Shown here: positions 9,479 to 20,700 of the stretch, piece after piece
Numbering within the stretch: the stretch's first letter is position 1
How the letters are laid out: each line of letters begins with the position of its first letter
DNA from: a bacterium
Lineage (GTDB): Bacteria > Patescibacteriota > Gracilibacteria > Absconditabacterales > Absconditicoccaceae
Reading direction: 5' to 3'
Assembly: GCA_020627925.1 (NCBI GenBank)
Contig: JAHDFY010000001.1
Coordinates: 189,297-253,296, forward strand
DNA: 64,000 nt
Translations under genes and position numbers: made by a program
The notes under the pieces: generated by a model
The model's input: the letters and a program-made list of their open reading frames with translations, nothing else
Told to the model about the DNA's origin: nothing
Database searches by the model: none

Positions 9479-11257
9479 ATGCAATCACTATACTTAGTAT
9501 ATTATGCTTTATTAATTGAAACAAAAATGTTCAACGAACTCTTGCTTATGCTTACAACGTATTTTAGTGCACATCCTGTTGCCGAATTGACTTTTATTTT
9601 GTTGCTCATCTTGATTGTCGTAGGATTGACAAGGTTGTTTAATCAACCTATTTTGATCGGATATATTATTGCGGGAATTATTGTCAGCCCTACCGTGTTT
9701 GATCTGGTACAGCATCATGAAGGTATCAAAATATTTGCAGAATTAGGAATCGTGATACTACTATTTATGGTAGGAATGGGGTTGAATCCAAAAATTATCA
9801 AAAAATTAGGAAAAGTGTCGGTTATTGCGTGATTATCACAAATTTTGCTGACCTTTGGAGTGTGATTAGTGCTAGCTTATCTGTTAGGTTTCTCGTGAGT
9901 AACTGCGCTCTATATCGCCATAGGTTTGACCTTCTCATCAACCATTGTGATTGTCAAACTCCTTTCGGATAATAAAGAAATGGAAAGATTATATGCAAAG
10001 CTATCATTAGGAATACTGATTATGCAAGATATTGTTGCGATGTTGGTTTTGATGGTGGTAGCAATGTTTGCTCAATCATACGCAGCAGACCTCGAACTTG
10101 CTCCATTTATTGGAATTCTAGTTGCAAAAATAACACTTTCTCTTGCAGGAGTGTGGCTATTCTCTCGTTTTGTGCTCAACTCATTGATGGAAAAAGTCGC
10201 AAAATCACAAGAATATTTATTATTGTTTTCGCTTGGGCGATGTTTGGTGCTTGCCAGCCTCTTTTCGGTGCTTGGTTTTAGTATCGAAATTGGTGCGTTA
10301 TTGGCAGGTATTTCTCTTGCCTCGTCGCCTTATAGACATCAGGTATCGAGCAAACTCAAATCACTGAGAGACTTTTTTGTAGCGATGTTTTTTGTATATT
10401 TGGGACTTGGTACTTCCTTTGATAATATTTTTGAATACTGGCTCCCTATCCTTGTTTTCTCATTATTTGTTTTGATACTGCAGCCAATGATTGTGATGGG
10501 AATTCTTGGTTTTATGGGATACACAAAAAGAAATAGTTTCTTGACTGGTCTCACGTTAGCACAGATTTCAGAGTTTTGATTCATTGTCTTGTCTCTTGGA
10601 GCGGCTGCTGGTCACCTACAAGATGAACGTATCGTTTCCATGATTATTATTGTTGGATTGATTACGATCGCTGGATCAAGTTACTTCTTCGCGTTCAACA
10701 ATAGGCTATTCAAATTGTTCTCTCCTTATTTGAGCATCTTTGAAATCAAAGGAAAAAAGGTCGACGAAAAATCAAGACAGCAATTTGGTTATACAACACT
10801 GGTATATGGTTACCACAGAATTGGTAAAAGGATAATAAAAACGCTCAAAAAGCAGAAAGAACATTTCCTCGTGATAGACTTCAATCCGGTCAGAATTGAA
10901 GAATTAGAAACAAAAGAAATACCATGCCTGTATGGTGATGCCACGGATGATGAGCTTCTTGATGAAATACCGCTCGGGAAATTAAAAAATGTGATCATTA
11001 CGGTGAGTGACTATGAGGTAAATCTGGCGGTACTCAAAAGGATCAAAAAATTGCACCCTCATGCAAAAGTTATTGTTGTGGCAAACACCGTTGATGAAGC
11101 AAACCTCTTGTATGAGTTGCAAGCAGATTACGTGATTATGCCTCATTTTTTGGGTAGTTCTCATGCAATATCATTACTCAAAAAATACCCAGACAATCAA
11201 AATATTTTTGATGAACGAAGAACAAAGCATCGTAAGAAGTTACAACATGCAACCTAA
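9479..11257 (+). CDS. Kef-type cation/proton antiporter (CPA2) with TrkA-N domain, 592 aa
   Basis: About 12 membrane segments occupy residues 30-400, with the CPA2 pattern (FAELGIVILLFMVGMGLNP, GLTFSSTIVIVKLL, LSLGAAAGH). A cytosolic Rossmann/RCK domain (about 430-560) begins VYGYHRIGKRIIKTL and has FLVIDFNPVRIEEL and GDATDDELL. Such proteins exchange potassium or sodium for protons and are gated by nucleotide binding to the RCK domain. UGA codes Gly at several helix positions. Start 9479 is the first AUG; an alternative at 9527 (MFNELLLML) would remove only 16 residues. Followed by a clear terminator. Confidence 0.9.
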
Positions 11258-11290
11258 CAAAAAAGAGCAACATTTCGTTGCCCTTTTTTT
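11258..11290 (+). terminator. Terminator of the antiporter gene
   Basis: A-run, stem GCAAC...GTTGC with a small loop, then seven T, starting at the stop codon. Confidence 0.8.
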
Positions 11291-11493
11291 ATTTTTCCAC
11301 TGTCAATAAAGAAGATAACTCATCATATTCTATCCTAGTGATAGGAGTGTTGCTACTATAATGAACAAATGTTTTTTCACAATTTGTGAAAACTATGTGA
11401 AAAACTTTTTTGCAAAGGTCGTCTTACCTTTTTTGGGTGCTCATACAAGCATAATGTGAAAAACTTATTCTTTTTTCAAAAAACTATTTTTTA
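11291..11493. other. Intergenic region with a frame-broken P-loop-like fragment
   Basis: On the minus strand a short frame (around 11394-11452) reads MLVGAPKKGKTTFAKK, like a Walker A loop, with UGA as its first Gly. It stops at UAG, but a one-base shift at an A6 run continues into a frame ending ITRIEYDELSSLLTVEK. It is too short for a kinase, so a decayed gene or chance. The element ATGTGAAAAAC occurs twice here. Confidence 0.25.
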
Positions 11494-11525
11494 TAAAAAA
11501 ATCAGAGAATGTTATTTCTCTGATT
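11494..11525 (-). terminator. Terminator of the 134-aa secreted protein gene
   Basis: Perfect stem AATCAGAGAA / TTCTCTGATT followed on the minus strand by a T-rich run, 38 bp after the stop codon. Confidence 0.8.
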
Positions 11526-11562
11526 GTGTAATGAGGACAAAGAGTAATGTGGTCATATAATG

Positions 11563-11967
11563 TTATTCATAACCATAGAGAGAATCGTAACTTCTATAGC
11601 TTTTGAGAAAAATTTTGAGGTAAAAATGAACTATTTCATAGCTGAGTTTTTCATCATAGTGTGATGTTTGTTGCGCTTTGAGATAGGTTGCATCAATAAT
11701 TTTTTCTAATTGAGCCGTTCTTTGCGCGACATCATGATGTTGTGCTTCAAACTCTTGCACCCAGACCCACAAATTATTAAGAATAGTACGAGCTTTTTCT
11801 TGCACTGCTGCATCCTGGCAGCGAATTTGCGTCGCATTGTTATTTCCTCCCCATTGACACGCTTGCGCCAACACATCATAGCTACCATTTCCGATAACAG
11901 AGGGTACGGTGGCGGACACAAAAACAACAAGACAAAAGACGAAGAAAGAGTGAATTGTTTTTTTCAT
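11563..11967 (-). CDS. Secreted protein of unknown function, 134 aa
   Basis: N-terminal signal peptide (MKKTIHSFFVFCLVVFVSAT) followed by an Ala/Gln-rich mature part with two cysteines (QACQWGG, IRCQDAA) about 14 residues apart, suitable for a disulfide. The C-terminal half is helical. No UGA codon in this short gene, so its origin cannot be judged. It is divergent from the flavin reductase gene. Family not recognised. Confidence 0.7.
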   Translation of the reverse strand: MKKTIHSFFVFCLVVFVSATVPSVIGNGSYDVLAQACQWGGNNNATQIRCQDAAVQEKARTILNNLWVWVQEFEAQHHDVAQRTAQLEKIIDATYLKAQQTSHYDEKLSYEIVHFYLKIFLKSYRSYDSLYGYE

Positions 11968-12103
11968 GGTAGCTCTGTGAGAAAATAAATAACTTGCTTA
12001 CATAATATAATACGAATCAGGTCTGTATTTTGTGACAAAAATCGTTACTCATTTTTGGTGAGCGAAAAAAAATAATTATATTTACTATATTCAGCACAAA
12101 AAT

Positions 12104-12847
12104 ATGTTACGCACAACAGCGGTTTGTACCAAAATAGAAAAATCTGACAGTGGTCATGTTTCGTTTGTTCGATTCAAGCCTAGCCAGAAATTTGAGTTTC
12201 GTGAAGGACAATTCATGTTTTTAGAAATTCCATGAAGACTCAAAAAAAACGGTAAAGTCCTCAAAAACGCTTATAGTATTGCAACAACGAACCAATTTCT
12301 CCAACAAAAAGGCGAAATAGGATTTATCGTCAAAAAAGCTTCGGATGATGGTGTTTCTCATTTTCTTACACAAGAGGTAGCAATAGGGTATGAAATTATG
12401 ATGACAGGCCCATTAGGTCACTTTGTTGATCACCACAAAGCAAAAAATTATCTTATGATAAGTATTTGAAGCGGAGTGACACCGATTTTCTCATTATATG
12501 ATCACTTAATCAACGAAGGACAAGAGTTTGGAAAGATTGCGAATCTTTTTGGAGAGAGGTATGCGGATGATGTGTTGTGATCAATTGAAGAATTGTTTCA
12601 TCATAAGACGGAACATATACAAAACTATCTTTGTCTCTCCAGAGAAGAAGAAAAAAATGGTTCATGTCCATCAGGACGACATACGTGATACGTGCAGACA
12701 CAGCTTGAATCCGCTCTAAAATTTTTGTGAGATGCTAATGATATTCATGTTTTTCTTTGTGGAAAACCTGCAATGTGCGATGACGTGCAAACAGAATTAC
12801 TGGCAAAATGATTTACCAAAGAGCAGTTAACTATTGAAAAATATTAA
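12104..12847 (+). CDS. Ferredoxin/flavodoxin-NAD(P) reductase-like flavoprotein, 247 aa
   Basis: Full length only with UGA as Gly. An FAD-binding beta barrel (1-100) has the NAYSIATT motif that replaces RxYS. The NAD(P) Rossmann part starts YLMISIGSGVTPIFSLYDHL (GxGxxP, the first Gly from UGA) and ends with VFLCGKPAMCDDV (CGxxxM type). Length and motif order match bacterial FNR-type oxidoreductases that pass electrons between NAD(P)H and a small carrier. No carrier gene is adjacent, so the partner is unknown. It converges on the next gene across a shared terminator. Confidence 0.85.
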
Positions 12848-12861
12848 GTTTAATCAATAAC

Positions 12862-12894
12862 AAAAGGAGTGTAATGATAAACTACACTCCTTTT
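12862..12894. terminator. Bidirectional terminator
   Basis: Perfect 12-bp stem AAAAGGAGTGTA / TACACTCCTTTT between two convergent genes. Confidence 0.85.
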
Positions 12895-12924
12895 GATGAA
12901 ATACATCATTATTCTGCAGCGAAA

Positions 12925-13743
12925 CTATTGTTCCACAGCCAAACCAGGCCCTTTTCCACCTTTGGGATTCGCTAAATTTTGTAATGAGTTCGTTTCTTCT
13001 TCTGTCAAACGATGATTGTTGACAGAAATGATTTTTTTCCACATACCACTAGATGTGCTTTCTCCATGCTTCTGAATATAATCAGAGAGAATAGTATGAA
13101 AACTGTTTTTTCTCAATGAATCACTCGTTAGTAGTAAATACTTTTTACCAACAGCACCATTGTTGCAGATCATCTCTACATGGTTTGTATAAATTTCATT
13201 AATTTCTGCGTCTCTATCTAAGAAACCAGTTTTTTCAATAAAATTTACTAATAGCACCCTATCATTGAAAGAGCAGCCTTCAATTAATAGTTTTTTGTCA
13301 ACTTTTTTCAAACATCTTCTAACTCCAGGAAGGACATTAGATCCACCTTTTTCCCAACCTTTGAAGTACATTCTAGCCAAGTAGAACCAGTCATTAGCTG
13401 TATAATTTACGACTAAGCTACTGTGCTCAAACTTTTCCGCAAACCAGGGGTATTGCCAGTTATCACTTAGGTCGGCTTTTATTCTCCCTTTTTTAAGACT
13501 TGGGAAGTCTTTTAATTCAGTCACATCTTTAAGAGTTAGTGAGTCGTTAACTAAGTCATCCCAGTTGTGTCTTGGGTATTGTGTTTGTAGTTTTTTATTG
13601 CTACTTTTTAAAGAAAAAGAAAGATTTAAACAGTTTTCCTTTTTTTCCATTACTTCCTCATTTCCTATCTGCGCATTCTGAGCACAAATACTAGTAGAGA
13701 TTAGAAGTAAAGACAAAGCCAATAGATTAGTTAAATTTTTCAT
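12925..13743 (-). CDS. Secreted protein, Bacteroidota-like, 272 aa
   Basis: The start at 13743 gives a signal peptide ending TSICAQ. A longer frame from 13872 exists, but its extra N-terminus is a second hydrophobic stretch without support. The mature protein is charged, contains WYLARMYFKGWEKGG-like segments and four cysteines, and ends GGKGPGLAVEQ before UAG. It has no UGA codon. The signal peptide style and lack of UGA resemble the other Bacteroidota-like genes in this window. No domain recognised. Confidence 0.65.
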   Translation of the reverse strand: MKNLTNLLALSLLLISTSICAQNAQIGNEEVMEKKENCLNLSFSLKSSNKKLQTQYPRHNWDDLVNDSLTLKDVTELKDFPSLKKGRIKADLSDNWQYPWFAEKFEHSSLVVNYTANDWFYLARMYFKGWEKGGSNVLPGVRRCLKKVDKKLLIEGCSFNDRVLLVNFIEKTGFLDRDAEINEIYTNHVEMICNNGAVGKKYLLLTSDSLRKNSFHTILSDYIQKHGESTSSGMWKKIISVNNHRLTEEETNSLQNLANPKGGKGPGLAVEQ

Positions 13744-13959
13744 GTTGTTATTTTTATTGTTTGTTCGATACAAATTCGTATCTGTCACTAATAATAAGGT
13801 TAAAAGTAGAAGAGTCAATAGTATCTTGAGGAAAAGAAAAATATGTGTTTTAATATTTATTATTATATACACTTCTCTTTTTACCTTTGTTTTATGGGTT
13901 TTAGTGGTTTTTGGCTTTGATGTTTATTTTACTCACTACTAATACATAGAATGGAGGTG

Positions 13960-15747
13960 TTAGTGAATGCGCCCGTGTTGTAGATCAACAAGTGTTGCAT
14001 AGACTCCTTCTTGTTGCAAGAGAGTTTGATGGTCTCACTCTTCTATGACTGATCAATTTTCTAATACAATGATATTGTCTGCATGTTGTACTGTTTGTAA
14101 CCTGTGTGCTATGACTATGACGGTTTTATCTCTAGTGAGCTCATGGAGTGCCTGAGTAATTATTTCTTCGCTAATACTATCTAGAGCAGAAGTAGGTTCA
14201 TCCAAAATAACGATTGCCGGGTTGCGCAACATCAAACGAGCTATTGCCAAACGTTGCCTTTCTCCACCTGATAATTTCACTCATTTTTCGCCAAGTTGTG
14301 TCTGTAACCCATTGGGTAGGTCATACAAAAAATGACAATGAGATGCATCTATCACATGAGCGAGTTTTTCAAGAGGATTGTTGTAAGTGTTTTTGTTATC
14401 GAAAGAAGGAAGACCTTCTACCGGAATTGTTACCCCATCAAAACAATCCAATCAATAAATAAGATTATCTACAGCGCTGCCATCAAAAATAGCTGGCTCT
14501 TGGCTTACGTAGCCAATATGTTGGTAGATAGTCTTTTTTTGCAATGTTTTGAGTTCTTGCCCATCGTAGAGAATACTTCAAGAGTTGGCATCATATAGTC
14601 TCAAAAGCAGTTTAATTAGGGTTGATTTTCCTGATCAGCTATGTCCTACAAGCGCTGTTGTTTGTTTTGCGGGAATATGTATGTTGAGATTAGAGAATAT
14701 ATTTTTCTCATGTTGATATCAAAATGAAAGATTTTTTATTGTAATTTCTCATTTTTCAAAAATAAATTTATGATCACCATCAATAATATGGATAGGTTTG
14801 CGTATAAAATCACGTAACGATTGATAGGTAACGATATTTTTGTTGATATGAGCAATTTCATGAATTGTGGTGCTTATAGGGTCCCATAACTTTCGTATAT
14901 AAGAAACCAATAACAAGAGGCTTGCCAGAGACAAATTACCTTGCAAGACTTCCCATCCCAGCCAAAAAAACACAACAAATTCAGCAGCTCTTACTCCTAT
15001 CGCCAATATATCAAAACCAAGATATTGCACTAGTACCATTTTCTTCTCGTAGTGAGGCCAAAGGCTCATAAATTTTTCATAACTACTCAGCTCTTTCCCT
15101 TTCATGTTACTTAATTTTACTAATTGGTGTTCCATCACCATCCTTGCCACAAACCTTCCTGATTCTTCCGAATGCTCAACAAGTTTTTTTCTTGTAGGAA
15201 GTAAGTAACGGTAAACAACCCTATCAATAGCAAATGTCACCAAAAAAACGACTCCTATGATAGGTAACACTCTTCGCTCAAAGTAACTGATCATAGCGAT
15301 GATAATAGCTCATTTCCAAACACTATTAATAAAAATAATACAAAGTGATTCAATGAGGTTGGCTTCAGCGTTGATCCCTTTTTGCAATCTGGTGAGAGAC
15401 TTTCACGTCCCTACCTCTGTAATGGTCTGATAATCCATCTGTAAATACTTTTCCAAATACAGATGTGCTTTGTATGCATAGAGACTGGCCCATCGATAAT
15501 CCCTTATAGCGTGGCTCATTCTCTTCAATACGACAAAAAGTATGCCTGATAGACCCAAAACACCCAACCAAAAATAAAAGTCGTAGGTGCTTCCCGATTC
15601 TTCCAACACAGCAATGATATTGTTTCCAATATATACCGAATATAGTTGGAGAGCAACAGCGATCATTCCAGATCAAAGGTATGCGAATAACAGTGTTTTT
15701 TTACATCGCCAATTATCGTAAAAAACTGTTTTTAATGTATGAAACAT
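13960..15747 (-). CDS. ABC exporter (fused membrane and ATPase domains), 595 aa
   Basis: Six membrane segments in residues 15-310 ([18 protein letters not shown], then [18 protein letters not shown] and others) are followed by an ATPase domain: Walker A LVGHSGSGKST with one UGA-coded Gly, Q-loop YVSQEPAIF, signature [16 protein letters not shown], Walker [12 protein letters not shown] and IAHRLQTV. Size and order are those of MsbA/LmrA-type half-transporters that act as homodimers in the cytoplasmic membrane. Substrate unknown (lipid, drug or peptide). It sits 124 bp downstream of the ABC-F gene in the same direction and may share its transcript. Confidence 0.93.
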
Positions 15748-15871
15748 GATTAATTTTTTATATCGTAAATAGTTATTATTTTTTCAGTCAATAGTGAAAA
15801 ATAATATGGGTTCTTTTTTGTTAGATTGTTGTATAATCAAATTGTTTACCTGCGTTGTCAAAAATAGTGTG

Positions 15872-17347
15872 TTACAACATCGGTTCTTGTAAAATATTTT
15901 TATCGACAATATGTCGAATGTCGGTTGTGCGAATAGCTGCGGCAAACCATTTATCATGACTAACAAGTAATATGGCGCCAGAATAACTATTGAGCATGTT
16001 TTCCAATGATTCTCTTGTCGAAATATCAAGGTGATTCGTCGGTTCATCGAGTATGAGTAAATCGTGGTCTTGAGAGGTCATTGCGATAAAACGCAGTTTC
16101 ACTCTTTGTCCATAGCTCAATTCGTGCATTTTTTTACGTAATTGAAGATGATCAATTCATACAAGAGATAATTGACTGACGATATGATGTTCTAGTCCGT
16201 GATTTTTGACGTTTTGGGTGTACCAGTCCAGTACACTGCTATCCGATTGTTTCAATGAGTCGTGTTGAGAAAAGTAGGCTATACGCAAATTATTTCCTAC
16301 AAAAATTCACGGAATTGTTTTTTGTTGTGTATAGGTAGCAAAAATGTTTTTCAAAAAAGTCGATTTTCCAACACCATTAGGCCCACTAAGAAGGATTCTC
16401 TGTGTTCCTCTGGCATCAATGCTGAGATTGCGGAATAACTGTTTATCAGCAAAACTACATGATCGCCTCTCCGTACGAAAAAGCATTTTTCATGAATGAG
16501 TTCCTCCTGACGTGCTAAGAGTCAGTTTTTTTTTATTTCATGGTTTGTGTAATTTATTTTGTACAAAATTTCTGTCGTACATTTTGACTCTTGATCTGAT
16601 TAATTTTCCTAAGCGTGGATCAACGTAGACGGTGGCTCTTTGTCTCATTAATGCCAGCCAATTTTCAAATTTCTTTCTTTCACGTTCTTGGCGTGTAAAG
16701 TTGGCTAGTTCTTTTTGATAGCGTTGTTGTTTTTGTTGTTCGTACGATTCATAATCTCCAGTATAATAATTAATGCTTCCTTGCCATATTTCGATACAGT
16801 GGGTAGCTATTTGGTTGATAAATCGTCTATCATGAGAAACAAAAAGCACCAAGCCTTCATATTGTTGTATATAGCTAAGTAATCGTTCAATTGCGTCTTC
16901 ATCAAGATGATTGGTTGGTTCATCCAAAATAAGAATACTGGATTCTCTCAAAAAAAGTGCTGCAAGGCGAAGTTTTGTTTGCTGACCTCATGATAATTGT
17001 TGTATCGACAGTGTAGAGTCAAATTCGCATCCTGCATCTTCTAGTGCCATCCATATTTTGTATTCCTCTCGTTCTTGTACAAAGCTCATAAGGTAGTCAT
17101 AAGCTGATTGTGTTTTGTCTGGAATATCTTGCTCCAAATAAGCAATTTCTCCTGTGATGTTAATGTTTCCTTTTTGTGGATAGCGTTGTTTGGTAATGAG
17201 TTGTAAAAGAGTTGTTTTTCATTCTCCATTATCACCCAATAAACACACGCGTTGTCCAGCATGTAAAACATGGTTCATATTGGTAATGATTGTTTTATCG
17301 TCAAAGGAAAATGATATATTCTGTATTTTTATCTGTGATTTTTTCAT
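15872..17347 (-). CDS. ABC-F family ATPase, 491 aa
   Basis: Two ABC domains without membrane segments. Domain 1 has Walker A LLGDNGEGKTT (third Gly UGA), signature LSGGQQTK (first Gly UGA) and ILDEPTNHLD. A charged linker with QKQQRYQKELANFTRQERER follows, then domain 2 with SGPNGVGKST, the unusual signature LSYGQRVK and LLILDEPTNHLD. ABC-F proteins bind the ribosome E site and relieve stalled or antibiotic-blocked ribosomes. Start AUG 17347 is the first in frame. A structured leader lies directly upstream, as in inducible resistance-type ABC-F genes. Confidence 0.93.
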
Positions 17348-17460
17348 AACAAAAAAATGAGTAGGTTAATAAAAGCGATAACAGTGCAAAATAGCGGTGT
17401 TGATGCACTAAAGTGGTTTCACTTAGCTTGCTACTCATTTTTGTTCATTACAAAACTTTT
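17348..17460 (-). promoter_or_regulatory. Structured 5' leader of the ABC-F gene
   Basis: Outer inverted repeat of 12 bp (17353-17364 with 17431-17442), enclosing alternative inner hairpins AGTGCA/TGCACT (17383-17388 with 17404-17409) and AAGTG/CACTT (17411-17415 with 17420-17424). On the minus strand a short frame starting MSSKLSETTLVHQHR begins inside the outer stem. Mutually exclusive stems plus a leader frame suggest attenuation; this is inference from structure. Confidence 0.5.
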
Positions 17461-17692
17461 ACACGAAAAATACGCGTTGTCATAAAATATCTGACTAAAT
17501 AACTATAGTCATATAATTAGTAATCAAGAAAATAATGAGAGCAAAACTATGCGTGTTTTACTCCAAATCTGGTAAAGAATGCTACGAGATGTCCGTTTTT
17601 TAGTCTCATGGCCGTAGGGTAAAAATAAAATAATAGACGTATGTCTTTGTACACATTACTACGAGTAACAATGATATCTGTGACAAAAAAAC
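17461..17692. other. Intergenic region, nothing convincing
   Basis: A 22-codon plus-strand frame at about 17534-17602 (MRAKLCVFYSKSGKECYEMS) is the only feature and has no support. The rest is AT-rich and without hairpins. Confidence 0.3.
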
Positions 17693-17722
17693 AAAAAAAA
17701 GCGACACGAAGTCACTTTTTTT
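17693..17722 (-). terminator. Terminator of the PKD-protein gene
   Basis: Minus-strand stem AAAAAAAGTGAC / GTCGCTTTTTTT with a TTCGT loop, 20 bp after the UAA. Confidence 0.75.
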
Positions 17723-17740
17723 GTTGATAATACTATGGAA

Positions 17741-20700
17741 TTACGCAGCATTGTTTCCTCTTTTTAGTCTGCTTCTGATAGCAAAGAAGACAACAATAGC
17801 AAGAAAGAGTCATCCAAGAATCAACACAATAATACCAAGCCATTTAAACAAGGTAAGCAGACCGCTTGACGCGGTACTTGTTGTATTGCTAACATCTACA
17901 CCGTCTTGGTTTGGACATAATGTTGATGGGATATTGTAGAACCCTAAGATGTCACATAGTGCTGGTATAACGATAAGATCAATTTCTTCTTGAGAGATGG
18001 TGTCTGTTGTAACATCACTGGCAGTAGCGCTGTTTTCTACCAATGTGTTGAGTATATTTTGTAGACGTTCCTTGACTGCTTCTCATTCTTTGGCCGGTTC
18101 TTCGATTTGTTCTATCGCAAAGAAATCTTCACTTACATCGCTTTGGGCGTTGAGAGGAGTGTACTCAAGAATGGTTTGTTTTGCTTGGAAGTATAGTGAC
18201 GCTCATTGTGAAGCGAGGACGTCCGTATTTGCTAGTGAACTTTCAATGAAGGTCAGTTGTTTCTCTTCTTGTGCGGACAACACAATTTGTTTGTCTGCAA
18301 TATTCGCATCGTTTCTATAATCATTGATTGCAATCAATGAAAGGGAAACTTCGCTGTCATTTTGTAGATTATCTCTGATATTAATTAATTCATCCTTGAT
18401 AATAGCATTACCTAAATAGTTATCATCGATGGTAGAAATAAGGCTATTGGCAACAAAGTAGATTTCTTTTTGTTCATTGCTCAAGAGTGAATCGTAGTCA
18501 ATAAAATCAATAACAAAATCTTGTGTCATTAATTTTTTGATTCATTCGACATTTTTTTCGTAAAATACTCTTCCTTGTGACTCTCCTAGTTCGGGTGTAT
18601 AGGTAACGACTTTAGGCGAGTTACAAGACATGCTTTTGTCGTTGTCGCTAATTCCATCACCATCTTGGTCTCTTGCTATATTGGTATCAATATAACACAA
18701 CCCATCTTCAAAATAGTGAACAAAAAGAAGAATTTCGTCATTGAAACTATTTCACAAACGAACAGTAGGAAAGCCATCAATAATCGTTGCTTCAGGAACA
18801 GTAGAGATGTGGATGGTTTCGTTGGCAGGCGCTGGGGTAAGGTTGATAACACGTCTATCAATAGCGCTGTTTCCAAATTTATCGGTAACATTAAATTCTA
18901 ATACATATTGTCCGTAATCACTATATTTTTTAACATATTCTTTTTGGTTTTTTTGTGTTATTCCTGATGCTTTACACTTGGTACGATCAAAACAAACAGT
19001 GCTTTGTTCGACTTCTCCCATACTCAAATCTCTTAGGAAAACAAACTTGTCATAGGCGGTAGATAAGATGCTTGCTCTCAAAGCATTTTGTACGTTGATA
19101 GTTTCTCCATAGGCAGTTCCAGGATTTCCTCTGTAGGTTACTTTTACTTTGGGGGTATATTTTCCTGCTTTTTCATATCTGTAAGTAATAGAGGATTTTT
19201 TTGTTCTTAATTTTTCGCTTCCATCACCAAAATCATATTCAATGGTTCTTGCTGCCTCAAAATCTGATCTATTAGAAAGAATTTTTGATACAACATCAAG
19301 GGTAACTTCTTCACCGACTTTGGTGTTAATGGTATTTGTTTTTAAGGTGACGATAGGTATATCAATGTTTTGTTTTCCTGATGGAAGGAAAAATAATGAT
19401 GGTCATTGACCAATACGTTCCTCACTAGTTATTTCTCCTCCATCATTATCAGTCATTCTTACACCAAATGCATAATCTCACCTGAGAGCACTTTTGCTCA
19501 TCGTAAAGAACGCATAAGGAACATTTCCGGGATTTGCTTTGACTTCAAGAAGTCTATTGGGGTCGTCTTTGTTATAGTAATACCAGGTAAAAGTGCTTAT
19601 TTGTCCATCAAAATCATCCGCATTGTGGGCGATTACTTTGACGATCAGTTCATCCTTATCGCTCTCAAAGATATTTTCTACATTGTTTTGATCTAATCCA
19701 ACGCCAATTTCATTACCAAATTGAGGGAAAAACAAAATAATTTGTTCAATATCAGGTAATGCATTAATGACCTTAAACCATATTTTATCCTGCACTGTAA
19801 TTGTACTTTCCTCATCTTCCAGGGTGATAGTGATGTATTTACATCAAAGTTCTCTAAATCTTGTCGTAAATCTATCTGTTTCAAAAATCTCTTTATTTTG
19901 TGGGCTAAAAAACGTTTTTAATCCACTACTTCTTCCTTTGATATTGACAGACTCGTTGCTATTGATCACAAATTCTTTTTGTCTTTCTATTTCATATGCG
20001 ATGTGTTCGACACCATCATCACCTACACAGCTGCTATTTTGTTTCATGATGTTTTGTGCATTGTCCGTTACTTTGTACGCTATGGTAGGTTTGTTGAGTT
20101 CTCCAATAAAAACACTTGTTGTTATTTCATTCTCATCACCATTTTCATCAATCGCAGTCAGTGAAACCTGATAGACTCATGCTTTGTCATAAGTATATTG
20201 AATATTATTACTCTGTATCAGTCTTGTTACATTATTCCCAAAATCCCAATTGTAGCTCACGATATCTTTATTCGCTGTTACTGCAAAAGTTACCGGATTT
20301 CCCCATGTGGTAGCGATAGGAGAAACGATAACACGAGGCCTAAGCGCAGATTGTACTTTAATAGTCTTCTCAACCTCAGCTCTTTTCCCAAAACTATCAG
20401 TAACAATTAATTTTACTTTATGATCACCTACTTTATTAAAGGCAATGACTACTTTTTCATTGTTTCCTTCAATCATCGGTGTTATGATTGTATTGTCTGG
20501 ATCGGAAAATGATCGTTCATAGTTTAATTCGTCAACATTGTTTGCAACATCAATATCACTACTAAGAGATGCATCCAAAATAAATTGAGACGGCGATGTT
20601 CGTTCTGCGGTAGGTTCGATAGTAAATTGAGGCTGTGGCGTGGTAGAGTCCACAAAGAGAAGTAATGTTTCACTGTTTTCTTGACCAATTTCATCCTGTA

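Noticed and set aside
11394-11452. P-loop kinase gene
   Set aside because: A single Walker A-like stretch in a short broken frame; no further kinase motifs.
13742-13942. 66-codon plus-strand frame with a hydrophobic segment
   Set aside because: It lies opposite the signal peptide and leader of the 272-aa secreted protein, and its hydrophobicity mirrors that AT-rich leader.
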